From Pseudoscleropodium purum (lineage: Eukaryota > Streptophyta > Bryopsida > Hypnales > Brachytheciaceae): a DNA stretch of 64,000 nucleotides. Within the stretch, counting starts at the first letter, position 1. Each line of letters starts with the position of its first letter. Shown here one piece after another: positions 37,443 to 50,052 of this stretch. The stretch is taken from the NCBI GenBank assembly GCA_963969395.1, contig OZ017803.1, positions 6,510,001-6,574,000 of the forward strand, in the 5' to 3' direction. Made by a program: the position numbers and the translations under genes. Under the pieces are notes generated by a model, which was not told the DNA's origin, made no database searches, and saw only the letters and a list, made by a program, of their open reading frames with translations.

Positions 37443-38591
37443 CCCTCACTTCAAATTTTACTTGCAATATCTTTAATACAATTTGCTAAAGATTGGATCA
37501 ACAAAATTGACAATGTGGCTACATAGAAACACATATATTGACAATTTAAAGTGTTACTACCTTGTCTTTAGGTTGAGTACCTAATAGGCAAAGGTCCCTT
37601 GTGTTAGCTACAATTTCTTCTATTTTGTCAAGCCTATTTTCTTAGATCATATATCCATGCTTTTGTTAGAACAAAAAAAGAATTAAAATTTTTTTGAGAG
37701 TCCAAATTGCTTTTGCTAAGTTTTATGCAACTTTCACTTTTATATAGGTAGGGAGAAACTACATTTTAGGAGTAGCTTGCCTTATCACCAAACTTAAAGC
37801 AACAAAAGAAACTCAAATTGAATAGTAAAAAATAGTTTCTTAGAAGCCAAAAAGTTGTCTCCTTACTTTTTACAAGTCTATTTTGGAAATATTGCCAACC
37901 AACAATTCTAATGTAGAATTCAAAAAAAATTCTTCTTACAAATGTTGCACACTTCCAAATAGAATTCAAAAATTTCTTTTGTCTTTTTTTGCAAAGTTTT
38001 GCTAATTTTGTTGTAAGCTAAAATAGCCCATTATGGTTAGAAGCCCTTTGTAGTGGACACCTAGGAAATGACCCCATTATGATTTTTCCGATAATTGAGA
38101 TTTGACCACAATCAATGTTCTATCTGACAATAATGGAGTCATTAGTGATCTTATTAGGAACTTTCAGCTTTTCAATGTAAATTCATTGTAAGAAGTGACT
38201 TTTTTTAGGCCTTTTATATTAAAAATATTGTGACTAATATAAGTGAGTAAGGATACAATAAATATCAAATGTATGGATATAATTTTTGTTGATTCTCAAG
38301 TAGTTTGTAGATTTTTAGGGGGTCTCGATGGGTAGAACACTTCAAAAATTCATTGCAAAAATTCATACTTTGTCAAAAAACAATATTATTTCAACAGCTC
38401 TCTCTATTTCTCACGCTTGTCTAGGTATGGGAATTTATTTATTTTTTAAATTCAGCAATGGCACGACGGCAAACTCCTAATTCTGACCACAATTACCTTA
38501 CATGGAAGTCCGATCGAGCTGAAGATGTGATATTAAAGACGTGATATTAAAGAAGGTCGTATTATAGAGCGCTCGAAGCTCGGCAGTGCCG
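37443..38591. other. Spacer and probable upstream region of the microprotein gene
   Basis: AT-rich with no coding match up to about 38.45 kb, then composition rises in G+C. A short direct repeat of 'gtgatattaaaga' lies at about 38527-38555, just upstream of the telo-box. Confidence 0.4.
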
Positions 38592-38606
38592 AAACCCTAG
38601 CCCTAA
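38592..38606 (+). promoter_or_regulatory. Telo-box-like motif, AAACCCTAGCCCTAA
   Basis: AAACCCTA plus a second CCCTAA lies ~105 bp before the microprotein ATG. Telo-boxes (AAACCCTAA) are common near the start of transcription of plant housekeeping and translation-related genes. Position and orientation fit the leader of the downstream gene. Confidence 0.55.
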
Positions 38607-38710
38607 TTTTCGAGGTTTCCAGACCCTCCTCCAGTTCTTTGCCTGTACTTCGATTTCCTGCGTAAGCTTGCATCGAATTTTTTGAATTTGCGATACCATC
38701 TGCAGGAGCG

Positions 38711-38857
38711 ATGATTTACGACGTGAACTCGGCGTTGTTCCGGTCCTTTCTGAGCCAGAAGGGCGCCGGGGACAAGCGCAAGACAGAGGACCAGAAGCCG
38801 GGCAACCAGCAGCGAGCGCCCAAGGCCAACGAAAACAAGCCCGTGATGAATGAGTGA
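38711..38857 (+). CDS. Conserved plant microprotein (48 aa), function unknown
   Basis: An intact 48-codon frame, too short for usual ORF cut-offs. It opens MIYDVNSALFRSFLSQKG, continues with a Lys/Arg/Glu/Gln-rich middle (DKRKTEDQKPG) and ends NENKPVMNE. I recall a family of ~47-50-residue proteins across land plants with the same start (MIYDVNSPLFRSFLSQKG) and the same ending (ENKPVMTE), annotated only as uncharacterised. Length and both ends fit. No signal peptide or membrane segment is seen; it is hydrophilic and probably disordered after residue 18. The ATG is preceded by AGGAGCG and a telo-box leader, and codons are far richer in G/C than the surroundings, which supports a real expressed gene. 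A single exon seems to hold the whole frame. A processed copy cannot be excluded, though no poly(A) tail follows. Confidence 0.75.
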   Translation: MIYDVNSALFRSFLSQKGAGDKRKTEDQKPGNQQRAPKANENKPVMNE

Positions 38858-38965
38858 TCGCCGTCGTCTCCGTGACAACAACAATGAGGAGGAAGCGGCG
38901 AAGGAGGAAGCGGCGAAGGAGGAAGTGATGGCGGGAGGGCGGGATCTGCAAAGATGGAGAATGAT

Positions 38966-39577
38966 TGTGGCATCATGATTAGGGTTTCTCGTAGCTTTGG
39001 GAGATGAAGATGGGTTCTGGAGAGTGGAAACTGTGCATTTGGGATCTCTTGCATGAGATTGTTGATACTTCACTTCTCATGGAATGATTTTGGCGTTTTG
39101 CAAGGATTATCAAACATTGAGGGAGTCTTAGAATACTTGAACGTCACATTGTTGCTTAAGGCTTACTGGTGGGCGTTCCTACAATGCTCTGCTTAAGAGA
39201 ATTGATCAGATTTTGCCTGTGCATTGGTTTCTCGGTTGATTGGATCATGTTGACATTGGCATGGAGAACTTATGTGGCATCATGATTAGGGTTTCTCAAA
39301 CCATTTTGAGATTGGAAGATGAAAGAGAGGTTCTGGAAGAGATTGTCCTGGAAGAGGAAACTGTGCATTTGGAAGCTCTTGCGTGAGATTGTTGATATAT
39401 CACTTCTCATGGAATGATTTGGCGTTGGCAAGGATTATCAAGCATTGTAATACTTGGACTTCACATTGTTGAGTAAGGCCTTACTGGTGGGCGTTCTTAG
39501 AATGCTCAGTTTAAGAGAAGTGATCAGATTTTGCCTTTGCATTGGTTTCTCTGGTGACTGAATCATGTTGATATGGA
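38966..39577 (+). repeat. Imperfect ~307-bp tandem duplication downstream of the microprotein
   Basis: Copy 1 (38966-39272) and copy 2 (39273-39577) share 'tgtggcatcatgattagggt', 'gagattgttgatat/acttcac' and 'cttactggtgggcgttc', with substitutions and small indels (copy 2 has an extra 'gaagagattgtcct'). No long frame is kept, so this is probably 3'-UTR or downstream non-coding DNA. Both copies hold TTAGGGTTT, the reverse of a telo-box. Confidence 0.85.
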
Positions 39578-40602
39578 TTCATCGGATCCTTTTGATGTTG
39601 GTGAGTTTTGGACTTCGTTGAATGTGATGCAGTTCATTGTGAATGCTTCAAATGCTTATGTCGAATTGGCAATTTGGGAGTGGACACTATAATAATTTGC
39701 AACATGAAACTTGTATTGGCAATGTATCGAACTGGGTACAGGACTTGTGCATCATGTCGCATGTTCACCGTGACTAACGTAACTAATTCTCTCGTTGATT
39801 GAACTGTGTGGACTCATCAAAGTTTATATGTTGTGATTAGGAGCAAGTTTAACGACATTCTCTCTCAACACGCTCTCTTGAAGATCTGAGACCCAATATG
39901 TTAGAAGCCCTCTGCCTACTTGTTGTAGGACTGCCTCCATGGCAGTGTTCTCGGTCTGCGTGATATATGATGTTTACGAATTGTAATTTATTTCGTTCTG
40001 TTTGCATCAACATCTGTGGAACGACTGGATTCCTCTTGTTGTTTTTCCTCCTAAACATTATCTGCGTTTAAGTGCCATTTGAGGTTTTGATTGCTTGGAA
40101 TCATTGTACCAAGTCTCGTGACATTTTTATCATTGCGTATGGTATTTTACCTTGTGATCCTCCCTGTGAGTGCATAATGTAACTCAATTAAAACATGTGT
40201 CTGCTAATGTTTGCGTGAATCAGGGCTATCGGAGTATGAATTAAGTTAGTTTGCGTTTGGATGTTATCAGCAGGATCTTGCAACAAATTTTCTGGTGTTC
40301 TGGTACTGTTATTCTGTAGCTCTCCTTGGCAGAGTTTCAGAGTTTAATCTATTGGGAGTTCAGTGTTGTGAAAATTAGTTAGCAACTTGGTTGATTGTGA
40401 TTTTCATATTCTGGTATTGTGGGTTCTTGGTGTGGCAAATGTTTAATGAGCTCAAGCTTTTTGTCATCAAATGCTAGTTGCATTTTTTCCCTGCAGATTC
40501 ATGGTGTGTTCAGCTTCCTAACTCACCTCTGAACCAGAAATTGCAATATTGCTTTGACCATTTAGATCTCATGTAACATGTTGAATTTACTGAGAACCAT
40601 GG
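39578..40602. other. Possible 3' region of the microprotein transcript
   Basis: The composition is less AT-rich than the flanks and shows no coding match. It ends exactly where the TTAA element begins. It may contain 3'-UTR sequence, but no poly(A) signal decides the end. Confidence 0.3.
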
Positions 40603-41375
40603 TTAACCCCTAAAGGACCAAACTGTGTTTTTTGACAACATAGCAATTTGGGGCAGTTTACTATCAATGGAATTTTAATTTTTTTCTTTGAAATTTTCAC
40701 ACAATATGTGCCCAAGGAGTATCTTTAAGGCCCAATAATTTTCATAACTTTTGACTACATGGTTCAAAAGTGATTGCATGATATGTAATTTTCAATGCTC
40801 AATAGGCAACTCAAAAATTTCTTAAAAAATCACTTCTTTTTAAAATAAAAATTTGAAATTGGTTTTTAAGATTTATTTATATGTAGAGAGCTTTGAATCA
40901 TTCTATTTTGATTTATGAGATGAAAGTTATGAGGTGTTTTAGTTTGTGGGTAGTTATCAATTTCCAGCTCTAAAATAAACTTGAAAAAATAAAGTCCTTT
41001 ATTTAGCTCAATTTTTTATATTTTTTGAAAAAAAATAAAAGAATAGGATGTAGATTGGTTAATACTACATTACAACCATTGGGATTGGGATTTTTCAATT
41101 CCATAACTAAATTCTTAACAATTTTGTGTTTTGAATCATTTTCTACTTCTTTCTATTTACTATTTTTTCCCCTATATGTTGTACAATCCCAAATGATCTA
41201 AAAAATTTCAAGCATGTATCCAATTTGTTGTAAAGAAAGAATCTAAAGAGTTACCACCGTTTTGGACATTTTTTCACACAAATGTGACGTTGTAAAATGC
41301 AATTGCCTAGTTCTTTATAAGGCCAAAAAAAGGATTTATGTCACTTTAAACAATAACATCTTGCAATCTACATGG
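40603..41375 (+). mobile_element. TTAA element, 3'-truncated (subfamily 1)
   Basis: Starts with TTAA at 40603 followed by CCCCTAAAGGACC and matches the 44856 copy until about 'cttgcaatctacatgg'. The last ~130 bp of the family are absent. Confidence 0.78.
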
Positions 41376-42742
41376 TAGGAATTTAGAGATTAATTTGTGG
41401 TAGTTGACTAAAGTCAAGATTCTAAACATTTGCAAACAAGTTAAGGAAGGAACAAAATTTGCAAAACAAAGGTTTGGGAAGTGATAACTATCACTATCTA
41501 CTGTGATTACAAAATCACTTGGTTTGGCCTCCTCCTCCCCTCCAAGGAAATCTTTCACCGTTGATTACAAAAAATAAAATAAAATAAACACCCCCTCAAT
41601 TGTTGATCAAGCCATTAGAGTTTTGAAGCAACCTACCTCAATTAATTAACCAATCCCCATCCGTGCAAAAAAACGAGACCTTTTGAATTTAAAAAAAAAT
41701 TATGAATCCCCCCTCCTAACTATTGATCTCCAAAAAAATAAGAGATATGGATATGGATATATATACTTTGATATGGATACATATATGTACCAAGATATGT
41801 ACTAAGATACACACTTGGAAAACATAAATCCCATATTCATTGGCAAACAACCTCACTTTCAGAATTACAAAAAGGGAGAGGGGAGGGAGGGGATATTGAA
41901 AAAAAATTAATTTAAATAATATCTCAATTGTGATCACATATCATAGGTGTTTAACTTGAAAGATTAGATATTGGAATTTAAGATCATTATGGGTTCAATT
42001 ATTGGTTTTCTTTGTAGCAATACATCGCACAATTGCATGACTAAATTTTTTTGGAATATCATCCAAAAATATTGTTCATTTTAGAATGGATGAAACTGCC
42101 AATATTCAACATGACAAAATTGAATGACATGACTACATTTGAATGAATGTAAATTTTGATGAAGAAGTGATATTTTACTCATGGAAATTAATACTTTTGT
42201 CATTCTAGCCATGATTGTAGATTAAAATGCAACTTGCTCTAGAACTATTGCATTGAAATTTGTTCAATTAAGCATATTGTTGCTAGGTAGAAAGGAGTAC
42301 TAGATTTACAAAGTACGCATTCCATGGACACCATTTGAATAAAATATGAATTTTCAAAGTGCTAATGATAGTTTATAAATCCAATATCAACTTTAACCTC
42401 TCATGAATATATATTGTATAATTTTAGGCAAGAATATGTGGGGGGACATTTTAGAGATGGATCAAAACCAAGTATTATAGGACCGTTACCTTGAAATATT
42501 GAAAAATGGGCTTAGTAAGGTGTACAAATCCCAAATCATCCCTTTCTCAAATACAAACCCTATTATCATATGCATAACATATCAATCTTAAATATTAGAC
42601 TTTGATCAATTTGCAAAGCACTTGGGAAATGGGACAATTTAAGGTATCCTATATGAAGGCTAGATTCAACATAAATTATGTATTTTTCTATTAAGAAAAA
42701 ATCCTATACCATCTTGTGAATGATGTGAGGTGAGATGAACCC
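41376..42742. other. AT-rich spacer with (ATATGG)-like simple sequence
   Basis: No gene was seen. A degenerate ATATGGAT simple repeat lies at about 41733-41790. Confidence 0.5.
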
Positions 42743-43620
42743 TTAACCCCTAAAAGACCATTGTCCCTTTAGGGTACAAATGGGATTTTGGGTAGGTACC
42801 TATGGGCTGAAATTTTTTCCTTATTTTTTGAAATTTTTTATGAAGATAGAAAAATTCATTATTTTCATGGGAATATAATTTTTTTTTTCAATCAGTGCCC
42901 CAAAACAAAAGTTATGTTCAAATAAGCTCAAAATAGGAGACAAGGGGCAGCCAAAAAAATTTCAAAATTTTAATTTAAAATTTTGGTAAATTTTTTCCTC
43001 ATAGATTATATTTTTGCGTACATGTGAAGCTTTGATTCATTCCATTTGGATTTTTTATGAGAAAGTTATGGACAATCTTGTTTTTCGGGCAATTAGAGCA
43101 TTTTCTTAAAAAAATAACTTGTAGGATTCATTTCTAAATGAAATTCTTAAAAAAATTCAAAAAAAAAAAGTTTCACATGGTCAATATTCTTTGATAGAAC
43201 AATCTCACCATTGGGATTGGTGCATTTTAATTTCATTTCAAGGATATGAATATTTTAGATTTGCCTTCTATCTTGTACCTACTTCTACTTAGCAATTTTT
43301 TAAAGAATAAAAATTAAGTTCTTTTGAATGTTTTGAATTTTTTCTAAATTCTCAACTCAATTTTATACCTTAAAGATTTAAATCTCAAAACGTTGTAGTG
43401 CAAAAAATTAAAGTTAAAAATGTTCAAAGTTAAAAATGTTCAAAGTTAAAAAATCTAGTCCTGCAATGTGCTGAAAAACTTGTTTTTTCTACTTTAAACA
43501 CAGATATCATGCAATCTGTGCGGTCAAAAATTCTGAAATTTTTTCCACACATTCTCATAATATTTGGGTGTAAGATCCTATGGTTAGATGTGAAAAAAAT
43601 AATTAAAATTTTTTCACCTT
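42743..43620 (+). mobile_element. TTAA element, subfamily 2, 3'-truncated
   Basis: Begins with TTAA at 42743 followed by CCCCTAAAAGACC. It shares 'caaatgggattttggg' and 'caggtacctacggg'-type sequence with the fragments at 3245 and 55141. Near its end 'gtgtaagatcctatgg' shows the uninterrupted version of the site where element C inserted at 55955/63077. The family end TTAGGGGTTAA is missing. Confidence 0.75.
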
Positions 43621-43774
43621 TTACCTGTGCTCCTTCCCTAGCTAAGTTGTGATTGTTGAGGGGGGGGGCGCAATTCTGTTTCCATCTACTGTACCGAATC
43701 AGGTATTGTGGTTTGATTGGCGTCTGCTTGTGTATTATTATTTTGGTGGTGATTGTTTCCTAGGTGTCTTCGGG

Positions 43775-43922
43775 CTGTTGTTTTGTGTTGTTTGTTGTTT
43801 AGATTTTGAAAAATAAAAACATTCCCAACTAAAGACCTGTTCCTCTAGGACTGTTGGTTTGTGTTGTTTGTTTAGATTTTGAAAAATCAAGAAATTCCCC
43901 ACTAAGGATGTATTCCTCTAAT
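43775..43922. repeat. 76-bp direct tandem duplication
   Basis: Unit 1 starts at 43775 ('ctgttgttttgtgttg') and unit 2 at 43851 ('ctgttggtttgtgttg'). Both continue through 'tttagattttgaaaaat' and 'cctctag/aat'. Divergence is moderate and it is non-coding. Confidence 0.8.
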
Positions 43923-44182
43923 TCTGTGTATTTTTTTCCCATATCAATAGAAAAGGAAAAAAAAAAGAAGTCATAAAAGTCTTAAAAGTCTTGCAATTCT
44001 ATTACAAAAAATAATAAGATAGTGTTGTTTGTTCTTGTCCATGAGTATGAATATACCTATGACTATGGTTGGCAAATACATTGATTTCCATAAATTTAGC
44101 TAAATTTAGATGATGGTAATAGAAATTTTTGAGAATGTTTGGTAATACATTCACTCCATTTGATATGTATGATTTTTTTTTT

Positions 44183-44213
44183 GGGGGGGGTGGGGTGGGG
44201 TGGGGGGTGGGGG
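44183..44213 (+). repeat. G-rich tract, potential G-quadruplex
   Basis: Six runs of four to eight G separated by single T bases directly follow a T10 run. The spacing satisfies the usual G4 pattern on the plus strand. A shorter poly(G) of nine lies near 43661. Confidence 0.8.
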
Positions 44214-44855
44214 CGTTTAGTAAATCAAACCACTAAATTTCTACAAATTCTAGAGTGTTATCATTCTTTTTGAATGAATGAGTGCACTTTTGAATGAATG
44301 GATGCTTATTCATTCACATTTGCATGTTTTCTTCATGCTTGCAGTTGAAATTGTTTCATCATTCCAATGAAGATAGTTTTTGCACTATACATCTTATGTA
44401 TTCAAGAGACAAATCAAACACTCTTGGACATGGAAATTAGAGGTGTTTCTTCTATTGTAGCATTGCATATGAATCTAAACTCCTACAAGATTCAAAACAA
44501 ACTACCAACCCTTTAACCTTGTAAGATGTTGTAGCCAAAAAGCGACCAATGGATGATTTTTCAAATGACTGAAGAAATGAAGAATGCACCTTTGACCAAA
44601 AATTAAATCATTTTTGAGTCACTCAAACCTTGGTCATAGATTGCAATCCTTCTAGGTTAGTTGAGGAATTTTGGGCATAAAAACTAGTATAAATAATGTA
44701 AGAATTTTATATAGCATAGGAAGTTAAGAATATAAAGAATTCTTATTGGTTGACTCTACTAGAAAAAAATTCAAGAATTCATTGTATATAGTTTAAAGAA
44801 ATTCACAAACAACAAAGTTGAGTTTATACTTAAATGAACCAACCATGCAAAATCT
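44214..44855. other. AT-rich spacer, no gene seen
   Basis: Contains only a short 'tgaatgaatg' direct repeat near 44272-44310. Confidence 0.5.
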
Positions 44856-45777
44856 TTAACCCCTAATGGACTATGCTTTTAACAACATAGTGATTTTGGG
44901 CAGCTCACTATGAATGGAATTTTTATTTTTTTATTTGAAATTTTCACACAATATGTGACAAAGAGTATCTTTAGGGCCCAACAACTTTCATGACTTTTGA
45001 ATACATGGTTAAAAAGTTATTACAAGATATGTAATTTTTAATACTCAACATGCAATCTAAAAATTTCTTAAGAAAATATTTTTTTCAAAAATAAAAATTT
45101 GAAATTGATTTTTGAAGATTTATATGTACATAGAGAGATTTGACTCATCTATTTTTTAATTTATGAGATGAAAGTTACGAAGTGTTCTAGTTTGCTACAA
45201 GTTATGGATTTCCTACTCAAAAATAAACTTTGGAGTCCTTTATTTAACTCAATTTTTCATATATTTGAAAAAAATAAAAAATTTGATGTGGATTGTTTAT
45301 TAATACATTACAACCGTTGGAATTGGCATTTACCAATTCCATAAATAAATTCTTAACAATTTTGTATCTTGAATCATTCTATATTTCTTTCTACTTACTA
45401 TTTATTCCTATATGTTATGCAATTCTAAATGATCTAAGAATTTTCAAGCATGTAGCCAACTTGCGTTGAAGAATTAATCCAAGGAGTTACCACCATTTTG
45501 AACATTTTTTCATACAAATGTAACCTTGTGAAGTGCAACTACCCGGTTTTTCACAAGGCAAAAAAAAATTTGTTACTTTAAATGCTAGTATCTTGCAATC
45601 TACATAGTGGAAATTTTTGAAATTTTTTCCACATCTTTTCAAAATAGATGACTTCAAGATCCTATGGTTACATGTGTCCAAAAATGTTTTTTTCTTCCAA
45701 AATTTGATACTTGCACTAGAAATGATAGTTTAGGAGCATTCTTGGTGGAAACAAAGTCCAAAACATTTAGGGGTTAA
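44856..45777 (+). mobile_element. TTAA-bounded element, complete copy (subfamily 1)
   Basis: TTAA at 44856-44859 is followed by CCCCTAATGG. The other end reads ATTTAGGGG followed by TTAA at 45774-45777. It is 922 bp long and non-coding, with the best-preserved pair of ends in the window. No longer direct repeat lies outside the TTAA on either side. Confidence 0.88.
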
Positions 45778-48700
45778 AAATGACTTCAAAATCTGAATTT
45801 CATTTGTCAATGCATTTGGATTTCAGATCCAAAATAGATTCATAGGAATAGGGAACCAAATAAGGTCCTACTACTGTAGATATTTTGGGTGAATTGCAAT
45901 TATTTAGTGTGATTTTTTGAAAATGACCTTACTATCTATAGTTTAAGTAGTTAGGGGTTAATTCATCTCACAAAATATAATGTTCAAACACATCTATTTT
46001 ATTTTTTAGGGTAAATGGAAATCAAACACATGTTTGGTATCCATTGTCAGTCACACAGCTACCAATGCAGTAATATCTTCAAGTAGAGATTCTGTTTTTA
46101 CGCAAACATATACTTTACTTCAGTTGAAGGGCAAGAGTAGCACATCTCTGTCAAGTATATTTAATTATTTCATAAAGATAAGGTTCGGTATATGCTAGAA
46201 AATAGGAAAATTCTTCCATATTTAAATAATAATAATAATAATTTCCCAAAAATGTTGTTAGTTATTATTGTTAGAATTATTTTCCGTCCAAACCTGCTCT
46301 ACATTTCTGGTATTCAGATGCACAGGTTCCATTCTACTGAAAACATTTATTTAAAGAATCGGTGTACCTTGAATGTATTTGATAACCTTCTTTCCAACAA
46401 CAATTTTCAGACTCATCTTCTGCTGTAACGACACCATCAAAGGACTTTGGTTATAACCACCTCTCGCTTTCAAAGTTGACAAGAAAGCTACGTAACTTCT
46501 AATGCTGTTGGAACAAAATTCTATCAGCAAACAAACTTTCTTCTTGTGAAAGTGCATCCAAAGATTAGCTAAGGGAGCCTACCCATTTCCAACCACTTAA
46601 GCAATTACAGGGATGTGGAGTGCAGATTTCCTGAGTGTAGAAATTTTTCCTAATGTAGAAATAGAGTTTGGAAGGATTATATAATTTTTCAGAATTTTGT
46701 TACTCAAAATATAATTATCATAAATTTTTTAGTTGAACTGTACCATACAACCTATATTGGTCATATAGACTTTTCTACTTCCATCCATGGGCTAGTTGCA
46801 GGATCAACCAAGGGTTGGTTGCAATATTGAGAGCTTGACAATCAATGATAATGCACCACAACTACTTCGGGAATCGCACCACAACTTTACAAAAAGAGAT
46901 TAGTCTATAGATTGGAAAGGGGGGGTGATTAGAAATGGGTTGGCTCCTGTATGGTAGCATCACCTAAAATAAACACTTTTTCTAGTCTTACTCCTACAAA
47001 GGCTAAATGATCTCTAAAAATTGAATGAAGTTATTAGCAAACTCAAGTAAAAAGCAACCTAAGTCGTATTGTAATTTTTTGACTAGTAATATTTTATAGA
47101 TTTTCAAAGTTGAGAGCATTAGATAGTCTATACTTAATATGAAACTCACCTTGAATGGAATAACCTTGAAATGTGGATTGTCTCACCTTTCATTGGTTGC
47201 TAACTCCTCACTTTTCATTGGCTACTACTAAAAAATTGTGGTGGTTTTGAATCTTGAAAGTGTTTATTCAAGGTCATTTTTTAGGTATAAGAGAGTAGAC
47301 AATGTCTCTTTTAGATGTCTAAGAATGGAAAGTGTTTCTTTTAGGTATTTCAAGTTTACTCAAGTTGTGTGCCTAACTTGCCAAATATAATTCATTTGCC
47401 AACTCTTGTAGTCTCTAGCGCACCCAACATAGAGCTCAATTGGACAAAAGACAACCTCTTATAATGATAACATTAATTTACACTAATTTAGAACTTGTGA
47501 AGTTTATTAATGCAAAAGTTTACATTATTCTACATAAGACCAACATAATGTGGTCTATATTATATTCATACTATCTGTACTATTATGATTTTCATTCAAC
47601 TTTCATTCACACTAATTTTAATTAATTTTGTCCACTTTCATCTATATTTTTGCAATATTCATCTAAAATTCAACCAATTGTTTGCACTAATTAGACCATA
47701 TTTGTCCAAAATTCATTTAATTAGTGTTAGAGAGTCTTGAAGTATTCAAACTTTTGTACTAATTGCATAGCTCTAATATAAATTACAAAAGATTACAGTT
47801 GGTCGGAAGTAGAATTTTAGCTTGAAGGAAATTAGAGACATCTAATTTAGTATAGATGTAACTAGTTCATTTTTAAGAGGTTGGAGAACTTCATTTCAAC
47901 TTTCTCCTACTTTTGACATCTAGAAGTAGTTTTGATGTGAAACATTTACAAATTCAAATTTGTATTGTTTTATAAAAGATTGATATACGATGGATGGCTA
48001 TGGAGTAAGATGTTAATATTGGGAGAATATATGGATTGGGTTTTTGGAGTCATACTTGAACATGAAATTTTGGTTCTATCTAACTAGTGTCAATTTATTG
48101 GTAATTACTTTTATTTACATGAACTTGAATTCATTTGTATTGAAATAAAGTTTTGTTTTTATTGAATATGAATGATCATATGTAATGTTAGGATCTTCCT
48201 ACAACCTCACATACTATGTACTCGATACTTCCAACTTTGACATGAAATAACTTGTGAAACAAAGCTCTTTCAATTTGATCTTGCTTAAATCTTAACAAGA
48301 TTTAGTTTGATTCGTTTGTGTGAGAATTTGTAGAATCTTAAGGATGCAACCTATTTTCAACAATGTTAAATGTTTTAGCATGTATCCAATTAAGAAATGG
48401 TGGTTGGAGATAATTTCCTCCAATCAAGGAATAGAAATAACAAAGATTGCACTATTTTTGCTAATTTTCATCAAGTTTTGAATTAGAAGAAATTAAAGAA
48501 ATGTAGACTATAGGTACAACTTGTTCTTGATGTATAAGAAAACCTATTTTTGAGAAGAACAAAACTAAAAATTGGTCTTAGAAGCTTCATTAGATTCATT
48601 AGGTGACAATGTGTTATTTATACACAATAATGAAGGCCTTGGTTGACATCATATTCCCCTCATTTATAAAAATAGATCAACCTATTTAGGGCAAATGAAG

Positions 48701-50052
48701 CCCTAGTTGGAAATAAACTGTATACCTTAACCATATAGATTCTCGGTTTTCACTAGCCCAAGGAGTAACTATAATTCTTCTTATTTTCATCTAGTAATGA
48801 ATAGGGAGAACCAAAAACTTGAACATGCAATACTCAATGCTATTATTGAATTTTACCTAAATTTAGCTACAATTCATCCACAAGTGAATAAAAGAATGAA
48901 CACATTGGCATACAATCATGGCTTCAAAAGATTATTTTCAATTTTTTGAGTGATTTTACCTTACCCCAACAAAATGCCAAATTGTTTCACATTATAAAAA
49001 ATATCCAAATCAATATAATATAGTTTGTCAAAAACCTTGGAATGAAAAAAGCAATTGAAGGTAAAGACTCTTTTTGAATAGCCAAGAAGTTAGTGAAAGA
49101 GTTTATTTAAATATTGAACATAGCATTGTGGTAATAAAATTATTTTTCCTTTGTCATCATTTTTTTCTTCTAAAACCATCATACCCTAATAATTAAATTG
49201 ATGTATCAAAAAACAATGAAGACTTGACAAGAAACTAAATTAAAAAAAAAATCCAAGGATCAACTTACTTGATGCAATAAACATGTAATATTTTTTTTCC
49301 ATTATTGTAAAATTATGTCTTCAAATTTTTACCTATTCAAAGTCAATTATAACCTTCAAAATGATTTTATTTATTTAAATTTGAGCTAAAAAAATAAACT
49401 TCATAAAGTTAAGTTTCTATTCCAATTGAAATTTTTGAAAAACTCCAAACTATTCAATGAATCGTTTCCATTGCAATCTTTCTATGTTAGAATCTACATA
49501 CTATTATGCTAATTATGTGTTTTTCTTTAATCATTTATTATGAAATTAATTTTTAAAATTCTGGATTTAATTTTTTAAGAAATTCAATTTATTTTTCTAA
49601 TATATATTTTAGTTTACATGATTGTGATATTTGTTATAATTTAATTTTCTTAAATTATTATAGTTAACTTTGTCTTTCATTAAATTTTATTTTAAATGTA
49701 ACTTTTTTACCTATACCAAAGGAAAAAATAACTACTCATAAATAAGTGTAAAAATATCAAGTTATAATTATTGACTATTAAGGATATATTAAGTGTGATA
49801 ATAGTAATCGCATATTAGGATAAAAAAACAATAAATCTACCATAAGAGAGACTCTAACAATTATGCTAGTTGCATGTACTAAGAAATTTAAGGTTAATTG
49901 AATACTTTGGAAATATTTGCCAATTTATTTTCGTCTTTGGCTATAATAATTATACAATCACATTTTTCATGGAATGATTTGAAAAGTTCCAAATCCATAC
50001 ACAAAACATTGTTTCATGCTATAAAAATATATAACTAAGACTTAATAATCAT
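45778..50052. other. AT-rich intergenic DNA, one weak exon-like patch
   Basis: The minus strand at about 46560-46330 gives a Ser/Glu-rich frame with two stops (segments FADRILFQQH and SFDGVVTAEDESENCCW) that could be a dead exon, but no family is recognised. The rest has no supportable feature. Confidence 0.35.

Noticed and set aside
38662..38705. Intron in the microprotein leader (GTAAGC...CTGCAG)
   Set aside because: It would be only ~44 bp, below the usual plant minimum; unspliced leader is more likely.
38562..39073. Long minus-strand open frames (Arg/Ser/Pro-rich) opposite the microprotein
   Set aside because: They are antisense shadows of the G/C-rich plus-strand gene and its downstream repeat, with no recognisable motif.
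46330..46560. Minus-strand Ser/Glu-rich frame with two stops
   Set aside because: The composition is coding-like, but no family, splice sites or neighbours support it.
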